From positions 1 to 39,000 of the forward strand of contig JADFNV010000026.1 in assembly GCA_022563195.1 (NCBI GenBank): 39,000 bases of DNA, in the 5' to 3' direction. The position numbers were made by a program, and so were the translations under genes. Within the stretch, counting starts at the first letter, position 1. Every line of letters begins with the position of its first letter. Below are positions 27,373-36,127 of this stretch, in pieces. This stretch comes from Pseudomonadota bacterium. Its GTDB lineage: Bacteria > Pseudomonadota > Gammaproteobacteria > Steroidobacterales > Woeseiaceae. Under the pieces are notes generated by a model. It made no database searches. It saw nothing but the letters and a program-made list of their open reading frames with translations, and was not told the DNA's origin.

Positions 27373-28881
27373 ATGCAGAACACGATGCCGGAAATTCGCG
27401 AGATTCGTTGTAGCCAGTCAATGGGCCGAGTAAATTCGAAAGCGCTGGAAAGTATCGATCAGTTGCTGCTGATATTGCCCAAGCGACCCAACAGCGCCGT
27501 TTGGCGAGAAATTCCGCAGGGCGGCAAATTAAAGGCCTTGTTGGGTAAGCGCCCGGCCGGCGACAACCCCAGCCTGCTAACCCGGCTCGCGAACAAGCGC
27601 CAGACACTCGTGGTCGCCGGACAGATCGCCGCAAGCGCGAGCGCCTTCGAGCAATTGACCATGGCACGCGTCCTCGTCGCGGCGGCGACGGCTGAAAAAG
27701 CCGGCTGTCTCGGTATCCTCGTCGCTGGATTCGATAGCGACGAGCAACAGGCACTGTGCAAGGCCGTCTACGCGGCAGCGCTCGCGGCAAGCTTTCGCTT
27801 GCCGAACTACAAGAGCAAGCCCGAACGGCCAAAGATACGCAGCATTCGAATGATCGGGCTCAATGAAAGAATGGATCTTGAGCGCACGGCGGCGGAGGCT
27901 AATGGCAACAACCTGGCACGTTGGCTGACGGTATTGCCACCGAACAAACTCGATGCCCTGAATTACTCAGAATTGCTCAGAGACCTGGCCAGGCAGCGCA
28001 ATTGGCACTACAGACGATTCGGATCGAAGGATCTGGAAAAACTCGGTGCGGGTGCTTTCCTCGCCGTCGCACAAGGTAACGACAACGACAGCGCGTCAAT
28101 CGTGCGCCTCCGTTACAGGCCTGGCGCGCGTGGCGCCAAACCCGAACTCAGTCTCGTCGGCAAAGGCATCATCTTTGACACGGGCGGCACTAATCTCAAG
28201 CCCTTCGCGTCGATGCTCGACATGCACGGAGACATGCAGGGCAGTGCGATTGCCATTGGCACACTGCTGGCGATTACCGATCTCGGGCTACCACTCGCTG
28301 TTGATTGCTGGATTGCGATCACGGAAAACCGCACGGGTCCAAACGCGTACAAGTCTCAGGACGTCGTAACAGCCGCCAACGGCAAGACTATCCAGACGAT
28401 TCATACGGATGCTGAAGGCCGCATGGTTCTTGCGGACACGCTCGTGTTTGCGAGCCGCGACAAGCCGAAACTCATCATCGACTATGCAACGTTGACCGGT
28501 GCCGTGGTCAATGCGATTACGACGCGCTACAGCGGAGTATTCACGAATCGCCCTGACTGGCATCCGCGCCTCAAACGGATCGGTCAGAATTGCGGAGAAC
28601 GCGTCTGGCCGTTTCCAATCGGCAAAGAATTTCTCGAAGATTTGCACAGCGACGTCGCCGATATACAGCAATGCTCCGCAGATCCGGTGGGCGACCATAT
28701 TCTCGCCGCGAGTTTTCTGGCGGAGTTCATCGAAAACGACACACCATGGGTTCATATCGACCTCGCCGCAAGCAATCACAAAGGTGGCCTGGGACATATA
28801 CCGACAGAGGTTACGGGCTTCGGAGTTCGCTATACCATGAGTCTCATCATTGATGAGAAACTCATGCAGGCAGATCACTAA
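27373..28881 (+). CDS. Leucyl aminopeptidase, M17 family
   Basis: A cytoplasmic two-metal aminopeptidase that removes N-terminal residues from peptides. The 502-residue protein has a divergent N-terminal domain and a full M17 catalytic domain: GKGIIFDTGGTNLKP (Lys264, Asp269), DMHGDMQGS, and the signature HTDAEGRMVLADTL with Asp346 and Glu348 as metal ligands. The signature starts with His instead of the usual Asn, and the C-terminal part has LAASNHKGGLGHIPTEVTGFG. ATG 27373 has AGGGG about 10 nt upstream. The frame stays open 147 codons further upstream, but that part is antisense to aceE and not coding. RNase T follows with no gap. PepA or PepB assignment is left open. Confidence 0.93.
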   Translation: MQNTMPEIREIRCSQSMGRVNSKALESIDQLLLILPKRPNSAVWREIPQGGKLKALLGKRPAGDNPSLLTRLANKRQTLVVAGQIAASASAFEQLTMARVLVAAATAEKAGCLGILVAGFDSDEQQALCKAVYAAALAASFRLPNYKSKPERPKIRSIRMIGLNERMDLERTAAEANGNNLARWLTVLPPNKLDALNYSELLRDLARQRNWHYRRFGSKDLEKLGAGAFLAVAQGNDNDSASIVRLRYRPGARGAKPELSLVGKGIIFDTGGTNLKPFASMLDMHGDMQGSAIAIGTLLAITDLGLPLAVDCWIAITENRTGPNAYKSQDVVTAANGKTIQTIHTDAEGRMVLADTLVFASRDKPKLIIDYATLTGAVVNAITTRYSGVFTNRPDWHPRLKRIGQNCGERVWPFPIGKEFLEDLHSDVADIQQCSADPVGDHILAASFLAEFIENDTPWVHIDLAASNHKGGLGHIPTEVTGFGVRYTMSLIIDEKLMQADH

Positions 28882-29502
28882 ATGAGTGAAGAACCTTGCA
28901 TGGCGAATCGTTTTCGCGGATTCCTGCCCGTGGTCGTCGACGTCGAGACGGGTGGTTTTAATGCCAGTACTGATGCGCTACTCGAAATCGCCGCAGTCCT
29001 CGTCGACTTCGGCGATGGCGGCATTCTGACGCGTGGCGAGACCATCAGGTATCACGTCAAACCATTTGCGGGCGCGAATATGGACCCGGCCTCGATGGCG
29101 ATCAACCGCATCGATCCAGATCACCCCCTGCGACCGGCAATTGACGAGCGTGACGCCCTGCAACGCTTGTTTCGCGCCGTGCGTAAGGCTGTAAGCGACA
29201 ATGACTGCAGCCGCGCTATTCTCGTCGGACACAACGCCGCATTTGACCTTGCGTTTGTCAACGCGGCTATTGCACGGACTGAGATCAAACGCAATCCGTT
29301 TCATCCTTTCAGTTGTTTTGACACCGCAACTCTATGCGGAGTCGCCTTCGGCCAGACAGTTCTTGCTCGCGCCGTGGTCGCCGCTGGATTCAAGTGGGAT
29401 GAGGATTCGGCACATTCGGCCGCTTACGACGCTGAAATGACCGCCGACCTGTTCTGCGAAGTCGTCAACCGGTTTCAGCCGGTGTATCAGACTGCTCTTT
29501 AG
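28882..29502 (+). CDS. rnt: Ribonuclease T
   Basis: RNase T is a DEDDh 3'-5' exoribonuclease that trims tRNA and other stable RNA ends and also attacks single-stranded DNA. The 206-residue protein has VVDVETGGF (Asp20, Glu22), GHNAAFDLAF with the second Asp, and HSAAYDAEMTADLF with the catalytic His and last Asp. FNASTDALLEIAAV and the GMDPA-like ANMDPASMAINRIDP are typical for this family. The ATG directly abuts the aminopeptidase stop (TAAATG), so the two genes are cotranscribed. A second Met at codon 7 is another possible start. Confidence 0.95.
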   Translation: MSEEPCMANRFRGFLPVVVDVETGGFNASTDALLEIAAVLVDFGDGGILTRGETIRYHVKPFAGANMDPASMAINRIDPDHPLRPAIDERDALQRLFRAVRKAVSDNDCSRAILVGHNAAFDLAFVNAAIARTEIKRNPFHPFSCFDTATLCGVAFGQTVLARAVVAAGFKWDEDSAHSAAYDAEMTADLFCEVVNRFQPVYQTAL

Positions 29503-29530
29503 AAACGTCTTTCTCGGTCAGAGTGACTCT

Positions 29531-29842
29531 TCACGCAGCTTCATCGAGCAACTTCTTCAACTCGCCCGAATGGTACATCTCGACAACGATGTCGGAACCA
29601 CCAATCAATTCACCCTTGACGTAAAGCTGCGGAAATGTTGGCCAATTCGAATAGACCTTGAGTCCCTCACGGATCTCGTGATCTTCAAAGATATTGATAA
29701 ACGCGAAGGGTTTACCAATAGCGTTCAATGCCGCAACTGTCTGGCCCGAAAATCCGCACTGCGGAAAATCGGGAGTACCTTTCATATACAACAGGATGTC
29801 GTGCTCAGCCAGTTGCTTCTTGATTCTGGAATTAATGTCCAC
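29531..29842 (-). CDS. grxD: Monothiol glutaredoxin, Grx4/GrxD type
   Basis: Monothiol glutaredoxins bind a [2Fe-2S] cluster as a glutathione-ligated dimer and deliver clusters in Fe-S assembly and iron sensing. The 103-residue protein has the single-cysteine CGFS active site (Cys29) in MKGTPDFPQCGFSGQT, the YSNWPTFPQLYVKGELIGGSDI glutathione-binding region and a C-terminal ELKKLLDEAA helix. The start is GTG at 29842. A BON-domain lipoprotein gene lies 12 nt upstream on the same strand. With apbC, nth and rnf it adds to the Fe-S handling genes of the window. Confidence 0.96.
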   Translation of the reverse strand: MDINSRIKKQLAEHDILLYMKGTPDFPQCGFSGQTVAALNAIGKPFAFINIFEDHEIREGLKVYSNWPTFPQLYVKGELIGGSDIVVEMYHSGELKKLLDEAA

Positions 29843-29854
29843 GCAATCGTTCCT

Positions 29855-30199
29855 CTACTCCGTTTCTCTCACTGAAATTTGATTATTAACCGCCTTGACC
29901 CCGTTCGTGTCAATGGCCAGTTGTTCGGCAATTTCGCGTGCTGCATAACTATCAACCGTGCCTGACAGCGTCACCGCGCTCATGGTCGTACGCACCCCGA
30001 TATTGAACGTGCTCAGGCTCGTATGAGCGGCATATTGGCTCATGATACTCGTCGACAGCGCCGCATCTGCGGCAATATGCGACTTTGAGCGCTCATCCCT
30101 GTCCACCTGATAGCCACCGCCGGACGCGCCACCGCCCACCATGAGTGCCGTGCAGCCCGATAAGCCAAAGACAAGGACCAGGGCCATCAAGAACCGCAT
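29855..30199 (-). CDS. BON-domain outer-membrane lipoprotein
   Basis: A 114-residue lipoprotein with a short signal peptide and lipobox LSGC (Cys16), followed by a Gly-rich spacer and a single BON domain (about 45-112; IGVRTTMSAVTLSGTVDSYAAREIA). It resembles the OsmY/DolP group, which binds membranes and supports outer-membrane stability, but is shorter, as DolP has two BON domains. The ATG has a strong GGAGG 6-10 nt upstream. It is followed by grxD after 12 nt. The residues after the lipidated Cys give no clear inner-membrane retention signal. Confidence 0.88.
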   Translation of the reverse strand: MRFLMALVLVFGLSGCTALMVGGGASGGGYQVDRDERSKSHIAADAALSTSIMSQYAAHTSLSTFNIGVRTTMSAVTLSGTVDSYAAREIAEQLAIDTNGVKAVNNQISVRETE

Positions 30200-30288
30200 C
30201 AGGAGCCTCCATACAATCTCGCGATTGTACCTAGAATTGGTCTAGAATAGACGGTAATAACGATAACAAATAAAGGGAGAACCCGATC

Positions 30289-30924
30289 ATGAATCCTTTG
30301 AAAAGCATTGGTGGCACGATCATCAGTGGCATCGTACTGGCCGTTATTCTCGTCGTTGTGACCAAAGGCATGCACTTGACGATGAGCCCCGAACTTTCGG
30401 TGATCCTCATGTTGCACGTACTGGCCGGCATTACCTGGATCGGTCTCCTCTATTACTTCAATTTTGTGCAGGTACCGGCCCTCGGCGATGCGGCGAGCGA
30501 CGATGGCGGTCCTGGTGGCGCAGGAATTACGAAATACGTTGCACCGCGTGCCTTATGGTGGTTTCGCTGGTCCGCGCTGGCTACCTGGCTAACCGGAGCA
30601 ATCTACCTGCTGCGCTTCGGCGCCGGTCCGGGCAATGCACTGGGCAATCTGGACGATGCATTCGCGCTTGGGATGTTGGGCGATACTGTCAATGCATGGG
30701 CAATGACGATAGGCATAGGCGCCTGGCTCGGCACGATCATGCTTTTCAATGTATGGGTTCTGATTTGGCCAAATCAGAAGAAAATTCTCGGCATGGTCGA
30801 GGCGAGCGCCGATGAGATTGCGAAAGCCAGGAACGTTGCTTTCATGGCGTCACGTTCGAATACACTCATGTCGATTCCGCTGGTAATGAGCATGGTTGGC
30901 TCACACCACGGTTTCTTCATGTAG
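30289..30924 (+). CDS. PuuD-like urate hydroxylase membrane domain protein
   Basis: A 211-residue integral membrane protein matching the N-terminal membrane part of PuuD-type urate hydroxylases: LMLHVLAGITWIGLLYYFNFVQVPAL, APRALWWFRWSALATWLTGAIYLL, GAWLGTIMLFNVWVLIWPNQKKIL and a final SIPLVMSMVGSHHGFFM. There are five to six hydrophobic helices. The C-terminal cytochrome c domain of full PuuD is absent, with no CxxCH anywhere, and no purine-breakdown gene is near, so activity on urate is doubtful. The ATG has AAAGGGAGA upstream. A strong terminator follows 25 nt after the stop, so it is probably a single-gene unit. Confidence 0.85.
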   Translation: MNPLKSIGGTIISGIVLAVILVVVTKGMHLTMSPELSVILMLHVLAGITWIGLLYYFNFVQVPALGDAASDDGGPGGAGITKYVAPRALWWFRWSALATWLTGAIYLLRFGAGPGNALGNLDDAFALGMLGDTVNAWAMTIGIGAWLGTIMLFNVWVLIWPNQKKILGMVEASADEIAKARNVAFMASRSNTLMSIPLVMSMVGSHHGFFM

Positions 30925-30949
30925 TCGCAAATCGGTAAGTAATATCGAG

Positions 30950-30977
30950 AGCCCGGTTTATGACCGGGCTTTTTATT
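30950..30977 (+). terminator. Rho-independent terminator after the PuuD-like gene
   Basis: AGCCCGGT 30950-30957 pairs with ACCGGGCT 30963-30970 around a 5-nt loop and is followed by TTTTATT. The T-run overlaps the stop codon of the convergent TolA-domain gene at 30973-30975. Confidence 0.9.
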
Positions 30978-31335
30978 CCTGGGCGCGGCGCGACAGTTGC
31001 ACGTGGATTGTTCGCTCGAAGCAGGAGCGATTTTCCGGTTTGGGTAGCGGCGACGACAGATACAAAGCGTTTTCGACCGATTTGTGAACCGCAACCTCTT
31101 CGCCGCACTCCTCAACCACGACATTCAGAACTTCACCTCTAAAGTTCTGCGCGATTACGACGGTGCAGCTCAACGATCGGGCGCCTCGCTCCGGCTGCCA
31201 GTTTGAAAAAAACGCCCGGCTGATCTGCGCCTTGTATTCGCTGCGCGCGGTAGCCGAACAGGGGCGCCGCTCATCGGCGCCGTCAGATGCCGTGACGGCA
31301 AGTAACAGCAAGGGCCATAATTTATGTATCGTCAT
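30973..31335 (-). CDS. Stand-alone TolA C-terminal domain protein, exported
   Basis: A 120-residue protein with a Sec signal peptide (TIHKLWPLLLLAVTASDGA) and a domain resembling the C-terminal third of TolA: YKAQISRAFFSNW, CTVVIAQNFRGEVLNVVVEECG, then SVENALYLSSPLP and a final hydrophobic strand. TolA links the inner membrane to Pal and TolB; here the long membrane-spanning helix is missing, so the domain would float in the periplasm. I chose ATG 31335 because GAGG lies about 11 nt upstream; ATG 31344 is also possible. It starts 4 to 13 nt after the GGDEF-EAL stop, so the two are cotranscribed. The extra cysteines may form disulfides. Confidence 0.78.
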   Translation of the reverse strand: MTIHKLWPLLLLAVTASDGADERRPCSATARSEYKAQISRAFFSNWQPERGARSLSCTVVIAQNFRGEVLNVVVEECGEEVAVHKSVENALYLSSPLPKPENRSCFERTIHVQLSRRAQE

Positions 31336-31348
31336 TCGATTCATCACC

Positions 31349-34000
31349 TCAGGCCACCGCACGAGTTACACGCTTGGGTTCCGACACGCCATAGCCCTGC
31401 GCATAATCTACGCCCATGCCACGCAACATGGCGATAATTTCTTCGTTTTCGGCGAATTCAGCAATTGTTTTCTTGCCGGTCAGATGCCCGATCTCATTGA
31501 TCGACCGAACCATCTCCCGATCGATCGGATCATGCAGAATTTCTTTGACGAAGCTGCCGTCGATTTTGAGGAAATCCACCGGGAAATGCTTGAGATAGCC
31601 GAACGACGACAGCCCAGTACCGAAGTCATCCAGCGCAAACATGCAACCCAGTTCTTTCAAGGCATTGATGAATCGGTTGGCCTTCGAGTAACTCGCGATT
31701 GCCGCTGTCTCGGTAATTTCGAAACAAATCTTTGTCGCGTCGAGACCGCTCATCTGGAACTGATCTATGACGAACGGCAGAAACTTCTCATCGCCAAGAC
31801 TCTGGCCCGACAGGTTAATCGAGCACATAGCAAGTCGTTCGCGTTCGTCGGCCTCTGAAACCAGCCAGCGGAACGCGCTGCGAATCACCCAGCGATCGAT
31901 ACTCGGAGTAATGCCGTAGCGCTCGGCAGCCTCGATGAACAGTCCGGGCGAAATGATACCGCCGTTTTCATCTCGCATGCGCAACAATATTTCATAGTGA
32001 GCGCCCTCTTCTTCGGCCTGCAGAGGTAAAATCGTCTGGCGAAATAATTCGAAGCGGTCCTCCTCGAGCGCGTTGTTAATCCGCGCAGCCCACTGCATCT
32101 CGCGGCGGCGTCGCATAAGGTCGATATCGTTTTCCTGAAAGCTGTGAATGCGGTTTCGCCCTGCTTCCTTGGCTGCCGTGCAAGCACTGTCGGCAGCACT
32201 CAGCACTCCAGCAACATCATCGTTTTCCGCCGTAATCGGTACGACACCTATGCTGACGCCGAGGCGGAAACTGCGATCGTCCCACATGAATTTGTATTCG
32301 CTTATCGCCAAACGAAGTGCTTCGGCCGTTTGCATCGCCTCATCGAGTGAGCAACTCTCCAGAAGTACGCCAAATTCGTCACCACCCAGGCGCGCGAGTG
32401 TATCTCGCCAGCGAATTTTCGACTTTAACAGCGCACCGAGCTGGCGCAGCAATTCATCACCTGCACTGTGGCCGCAGGAGTCGTTAACGATCTTGAATTG
32501 ATCGAGGTCCAGATAGCAAAGCGCATACGACGTTTCACGTGCCCTGGCACTCTTCAGGGCGCGCTCGAGCCGGTTTTCCAATTCCCTTCGGTTGACCAGA
32601 CCGGTCAGAATATCGTGACTGGCGTGGTAACTCAGTTTTCGATGCAACTCACGCGACTCGCTGACGTCGTGGAAGACGAGGACCCCTCCCGTCACATTGG
32701 TCTCGCCGTCCCTGATCGGCGAAGCCGTGCTCTCGATATAAAGTTCATTGCCATCGCGACGAATCAGCAAGGTCGGACGAACAGATTTTATCGACCGGTT
32801 GCGCCGAATTGACACCGCAAGCGGGTTCTCGAGCGGTTCGCAGGTTTCTTCATGAAATCCCCGAAAAATTTCGTCTATGGGTCGACCGCTGGCGTCGTCT
32901 ACCTTCCATCCTGTCAGCTCTTCAGCGACGGGATTGACATACTCGACATTGCAGTTCGCATCAGTGGTGATTACACCATCACCGATCGACTGCAAAGTTA
33001 TCTGTGCGCTCTCCTTTTCGCGAAATAAGGCCTCCTCGTAAAGCTTTCTTTCGGTGATGTCGACTTCGACACCGAGCAACCTCAGTAGCCTGCCGTTCTC
33101 ATCGAGAATCGCCTTGGCGCGACTGCTCATCCAGCGCCACTCGCCGTTCTGATGTTTCATGCGGTGCGTCGATTCAAAGAACGTCGTCTTGCCTTCAAGA
33201 TGTTCACGCATTTTAGACTGCACGCGCGCCATGTCGTCTGGATGTACGAGGTGGTACCAGTCAAGCAGCACCTCTTCATCATCCGTATCGTAACCGAGCA
33301 TCGCCTTCCAGCGTCTCGACAAGTTGATACGCTTGGTCTCGCCGTTAAAATCCCAGATGCCGTCGTTCGCGGTTACCGCAATAAGCTCGTTGCGCTCGTG
33401 GAGTTCATCGAGCACGCTTTGGTCGTGAACGCTCTCAAGACCCGATGCAAGCGACGCGCCGAAAAGCTTCAGCAAGAGATGAAGATTGGCGTCCCAACTA
33501 TCAACAGGACGTTCGTTGGCCAGTGCAAGAAACCCGGCAATTTCCCCGTGCACCGAGAAAGCGATGATCAGCACCGAACCAATATGCAATTCGGCAAGGC
33601 GTTCGAGTTCCGCCCTGGCGGCTTTCGTGCCCTTGAGTGTATCGACAACCTCGATAACCTTGAGGTGTTCCAGGCACGCGCTCAGCCACGGCCAACTATC
33701 CAGTGGCTCTCCTTGCAGAGTTTCAGGCTTGCACTGAGCAAAGCCGTTTGTCGCTGAGATCACAGAATCGAAATGAGCCCCGCTATCGCTGAACAACGCG
33801 ACAAATGCAGCATCACAGCCGGCCGCATCGGGCATATCACCGATATTAGTTTGCAGTCGTTCGCGGAAATCAGCCGGGTCCAGGTTCTGCAGGCCAACCG
33901 CAATTTTGATCTGCAACGCGTCAGCTGCTCCGCGAGTGCGCTCGCCGACACGCGGTCTGCGATGCCGGACGCCGGAAGTTTCGTTACTGTCAGGCGGCAT
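31349..34000 (-). CDS. GAF-PAS-PAS-GGDEF-EAL cyclic-di-GMP signalling protein
   Basis: An 883-residue cytoplasmic protein that can make and break c-di-GMP. A GAF-like region (about 30-210) is followed by two PAS/PAC domains (about 220-335 and 345-465; GIWDFNGETKRINLS and DGVITTDANCNVEYVNP), a GGDEF cyclase domain with intact GGDEF at 539-543 and an EAL phosphodiesterase domain. The EAL motif reads EIL (Glu670), but the other catalytic residues seem present: Asn in INLSGQS, Glu in FEITETAA, DDFGTGLSS, Lys in LKIDGSF, Glu in AEFAENEE and Gln in YAQGYGV. ATG 34000 is chosen; the frame is open to TTG 34129, which coincides with a -35-like TTGACA. It has no membrane segment. Confidence 0.92.
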   Translation of the reverse strand: MPPDSNETSGVRHRRPRVGERTRGAADALQIKIAVGLQNLDPADFRERLQTNIGDMPDAAGCDAAFVALFSDSGAHFDSVISATNGFAQCKPETLQGEPLDSWPWLSACLEHLKVIEVVDTLKGTKAARAELERLAELHIGSVLIIAFSVHGEIAGFLALANERPVDSWDANLHLLLKLFGASLASGLESVHDQSVLDELHERNELIAVTANDGIWDFNGETKRINLSRRWKAMLGYDTDDEEVLLDWYHLVHPDDMARVQSKMREHLEGKTTFFESTHRMKHQNGEWRWMSSRAKAILDENGRLLRLLGVEVDITERKLYEEALFREKESAQITLQSIGDGVITTDANCNVEYVNPVAEELTGWKVDDASGRPIDEIFRGFHEETCEPLENPLAVSIRRNRSIKSVRPTLLIRRDGNELYIESTASPIRDGETNVTGGVLVFHDVSESRELHRKLSYHASHDILTGLVNRRELENRLERALKSARARETSYALCYLDLDQFKIVNDSCGHSAGDELLRQLGALLKSKIRWRDTLARLGGDEFGVLLESCSLDEAMQTAEALRLAISEYKFMWDDRSFRLGVSIGVVPITAENDDVAGVLSAADSACTAAKEAGRNRIHSFQENDIDLMRRRREMQWAARINNALEEDRFELFRQTILPLQAEEEGAHYEILLRMRDENGGIISPGLFIEAAERYGITPSIDRWVIRSAFRWLVSEADERERLAMCSINLSGQSLGDEKFLPFVIDQFQMSGLDATKICFEITETAAIASYSKANRFINALKELGCMFALDDFGTGLSSFGYLKHFPVDFLKIDGSFVKEILHDPIDREMVRSINEIGHLTGKKTIAEFAENEEIIAMLRGMGVDYAQGYGVSEPKRVTRAVA

Positions 34001-34054
34001 GCTCACACGACATAATCCCGTACCCAAGTGCTTGTGTTCGTACGCGGCAACATT

Positions 34055-34129
34055 TTGACACGTTGCCGTAAGAATACAAGGTAAGTCCCTGTATTTTTTG
34101 GATTCTCTGCAGATATAAAAACGTGTCAA
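34055..34129. promoter_or_regulatory. Divergent regulatory region with a perfect 10-bp inverted repeat
   Basis: TTGACACGTT at 34055-34064 and its exact reverse complement at 34120-34129 flank 55 nt between the divergent c-di-GMP gene and DUF4382 lipoprotein gene. On the minus strand, TTGACA (34129-34124) with a 16-nt spacer leads to GAGAAT, a fair promoter for the c-di-GMP gene. The plus-strand TTGACA has no good -10. Smaller dyads lie between the arms (ATACAAGG 34074-34081 with CCCTGTAT 34087-34094, one mismatch). Confidence 0.45.
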
Positions 34130-34191
34130 CCGAATTCCAGCCCGGCCGTTGTTGCCCTAGTAATCAGATTCAAGCGAACAAGGAGAGACGC

Positions 34192-36078
34192 ATGATATTT
34201 GCACAAACCCGACAGGCGGCCATATTGCTCGCCACCCTTATACTCGCGGCTTGCGGCGGTGGCGCCAGCACAACCGGCAGCACCGATCCAGGCACTTCGG
34301 TGTCCTGCAACCCCGCCGATCCAGGTACTTTTGATGAGTGCGGAACCATCCTGATCGGTTTCACCGACGCGGACGGAGACTTCCTCAATTACACGGTTGA
34401 TGTGCTGTCGTTGACGCTGGAAACAGCGGACGGCCGAATCGTTGAGGTGATGCCACGCAAAACCCGCATCAACTTCACGGATTATGTCGACCTGACCGAA
34501 CTCGTGACAACAGTAACAGTGCCACCCGCCACTTATGTTGCTGGCACCATCAGCCTCGATTACAGCGACGCCGAGGTATTCGTTGAAGCTTCGGACCTGG
34601 CCAAGGAAACGGTTGTGACCGACCTGAACGGCAATGGGCTGGGTCGGACTGACCTCAGGATCGTATTGCCTGCAAACGATCAGCTCGTAATCGTCCGGCG
34701 TCGTGCCGCGTTGTTGCAGCTCGACTTTGATCTCGAAGCGTCTCATGAAGTGGATATCACGGTGACGCCCGCGACCGCAGCCCTTGCTCAATTCATAGTG
34801 GCCGAAGTTCACCCGGTGGATGAGAAAGACATCCGAGTGCGCGGACCGCTTGTCGAGGTCAATGAGGACGGCATGAACTATGTCGTCGCCATACGACCAT
34901 TCAACGATAGCGTTGGCGACTTCGGACGAATGATCGTAAACGTGACTGATGACACCGAATTCGAAGTCAACGGCGACGTGTTTGCGGGCATCGAAGGACT
35001 GCGTGCGCTCAATGCGGCTGGCCAGGGGACTCCTACGGTCGCCAGGGGCACACTCACTATCAGCGACCGTGAATTTACCGCCGCTATCGTACTGGCCGGA
35101 TCGAGCGTGCCAGGCATTGACATGGACGCAGTCGTCGGCAATGTCATTGCTCGCGACGGTAACTTCCTGACGATTCGTGGTGCCACGATCCTCCAAAGCG
35201 ATGATCGAGCGCACTTCCACGACAATGTGATCGTCGAAATCGGGCCCGACACCAAAGTGTTCAAGGACGGTTATCGCGACTCCGATCTAAGCATAGCAGC
35301 GATATCGATTGGCCAGCGCGTCACGATTCGCGGCAATCAGCCCGTGTCGACAACAGACGCAAATGCAGCGCAGATCCTGTTTGATGCGACACAGGGCGCC
35401 GTACGCCTGCACATCACACACCTGTCAGGGATCGTCAACACGATCATGACGGGACAGACCGACATCACGCTGTATGCAATCGATCGCAGACGTGCCGGGA
35501 TTTTTGACTTCTCAGGCACAGGCCCGTCTTCGGACCTGGATGCGGATGCGGATAACTACGAGGTCGGAACCGGCAACCTGACGTTGGCAGCCCTCGCCAC
35601 TGGCAAACCCATCGTTGCTTACGGATTCCCGAGCGAATTCGGCATGGCGCCGCCTGACTTTTCAGGGCGGACGGTCATCGACTTCGTCGATGTACGCAGC
35701 ACGCTCGGCATGTCCTGGGGCGCAGACGGAACGGTGGCGCCGTTCCTCAGCATGGGTAGCGACGGCCTCGTGCTCGACAGTCAGAACGAGGACATCGGTA
35801 TCCGTCACCATGTCAAGTACGGCCCCGTCCTCATCGACCTGACGACGCTGGCTTCGGGCACGACGATCGTGCCGCGTGAGGCCGACCGCAAGCTGTTCTC
35901 GATTGCGACAGCTGACAGTCTGCGTCAGTACTCGGACTTTGACGAATTCGTTGCGGACCTGAGCTTGAGTCTCGATGGCGCAACGACCGCACGGTCGATG
36001 TACGCCCGCGGCCAGTTCGATGTCGACACCAACGTCTTTACGGCCTACAAGATTGGCGTGTACCTCCTGGAGCCCTGA
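34192..36078 (+). CDS. DUF4382-type lipoprotein with DUF5666-like repeats
   Basis: A 628-residue lipoprotein: signal peptide with lipobox LAAC (Cys21), a Gly/Ser/Thr linker, a DUF4382-like domain (about 50-220; VDVLSLTLETADGRIVEV, LVTTVTVPPATYVAGTISLDY) and at least two DUF5666-like beta domains (about 228-300 and 318-405) beginning IRVRGPLVEVNEDGMNYV and VVGNVIARDGNFLTI. The remainder repeats similar beta-rich acidic segments. The function of these families is unknown; surface or periplasmic binding is plausible but inferred. ATG 34192 has a strong AGGAGAG 5-11 nt upstream. It is divergent from the c-di-GMP gene and ends before a strong terminator. Confidence 0.85.
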   Translation: MIFAQTRQAAILLATLILAACGGGASTTGSTDPGTSVSCNPADPGTFDECGTILIGFTDADGDFLNYTVDVLSLTLETADGRIVEVMPRKTRINFTDYVDLTELVTTVTVPPATYVAGTISLDYSDAEVFVEASDLAKETVVTDLNGNGLGRTDLRIVLPANDQLVIVRRRAALLQLDFDLEASHEVDITVTPATAALAQFIVAEVHPVDEKDIRVRGPLVEVNEDGMNYVVAIRPFNDSVGDFGRMIVNVTDDTEFEVNGDVFAGIEGLRALNAAGQGTPTVARGTLTISDREFTAAIVLAGSSVPGIDMDAVVGNVIARDGNFLTIRGATILQSDDRAHFHDNVIVEIGPDTKVFKDGYRDSDLSIAAISIGQRVTIRGNQPVSTTDANAAQILFDATQGAVRLHITHLSGIVNTIMTGQTDITLYAIDRRRAGIFDFSGTGPSSDLDADADNYEVGTGNLTLAALATGKPIVAYGFPSEFGMAPPDFSGRTVIDFVDVRSTLGMSWGADGTVAPFLSMGSDGLVLDSQNEDIGIRHHVKYGPVLIDLTTLASGTTIVPREADRKLFSIATADSLRQYSDFDEFVADLSLSLDGATTARSMYARGQFDVDTNVFTAYKIGVYLLEP

Positions 36079-36127
36079 TAAATCGGTGCAACCGTGTGCA
36101 TCCTCACGGTTTTACCGCACTGGCTCT

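Noticed and set aside
34126..35220. 364-codon minus-strand open frame opposite the lipoprotein
   Set aside because: Antisense shadow; the plus strand has signal peptide, lipobox and strong ribosome site.
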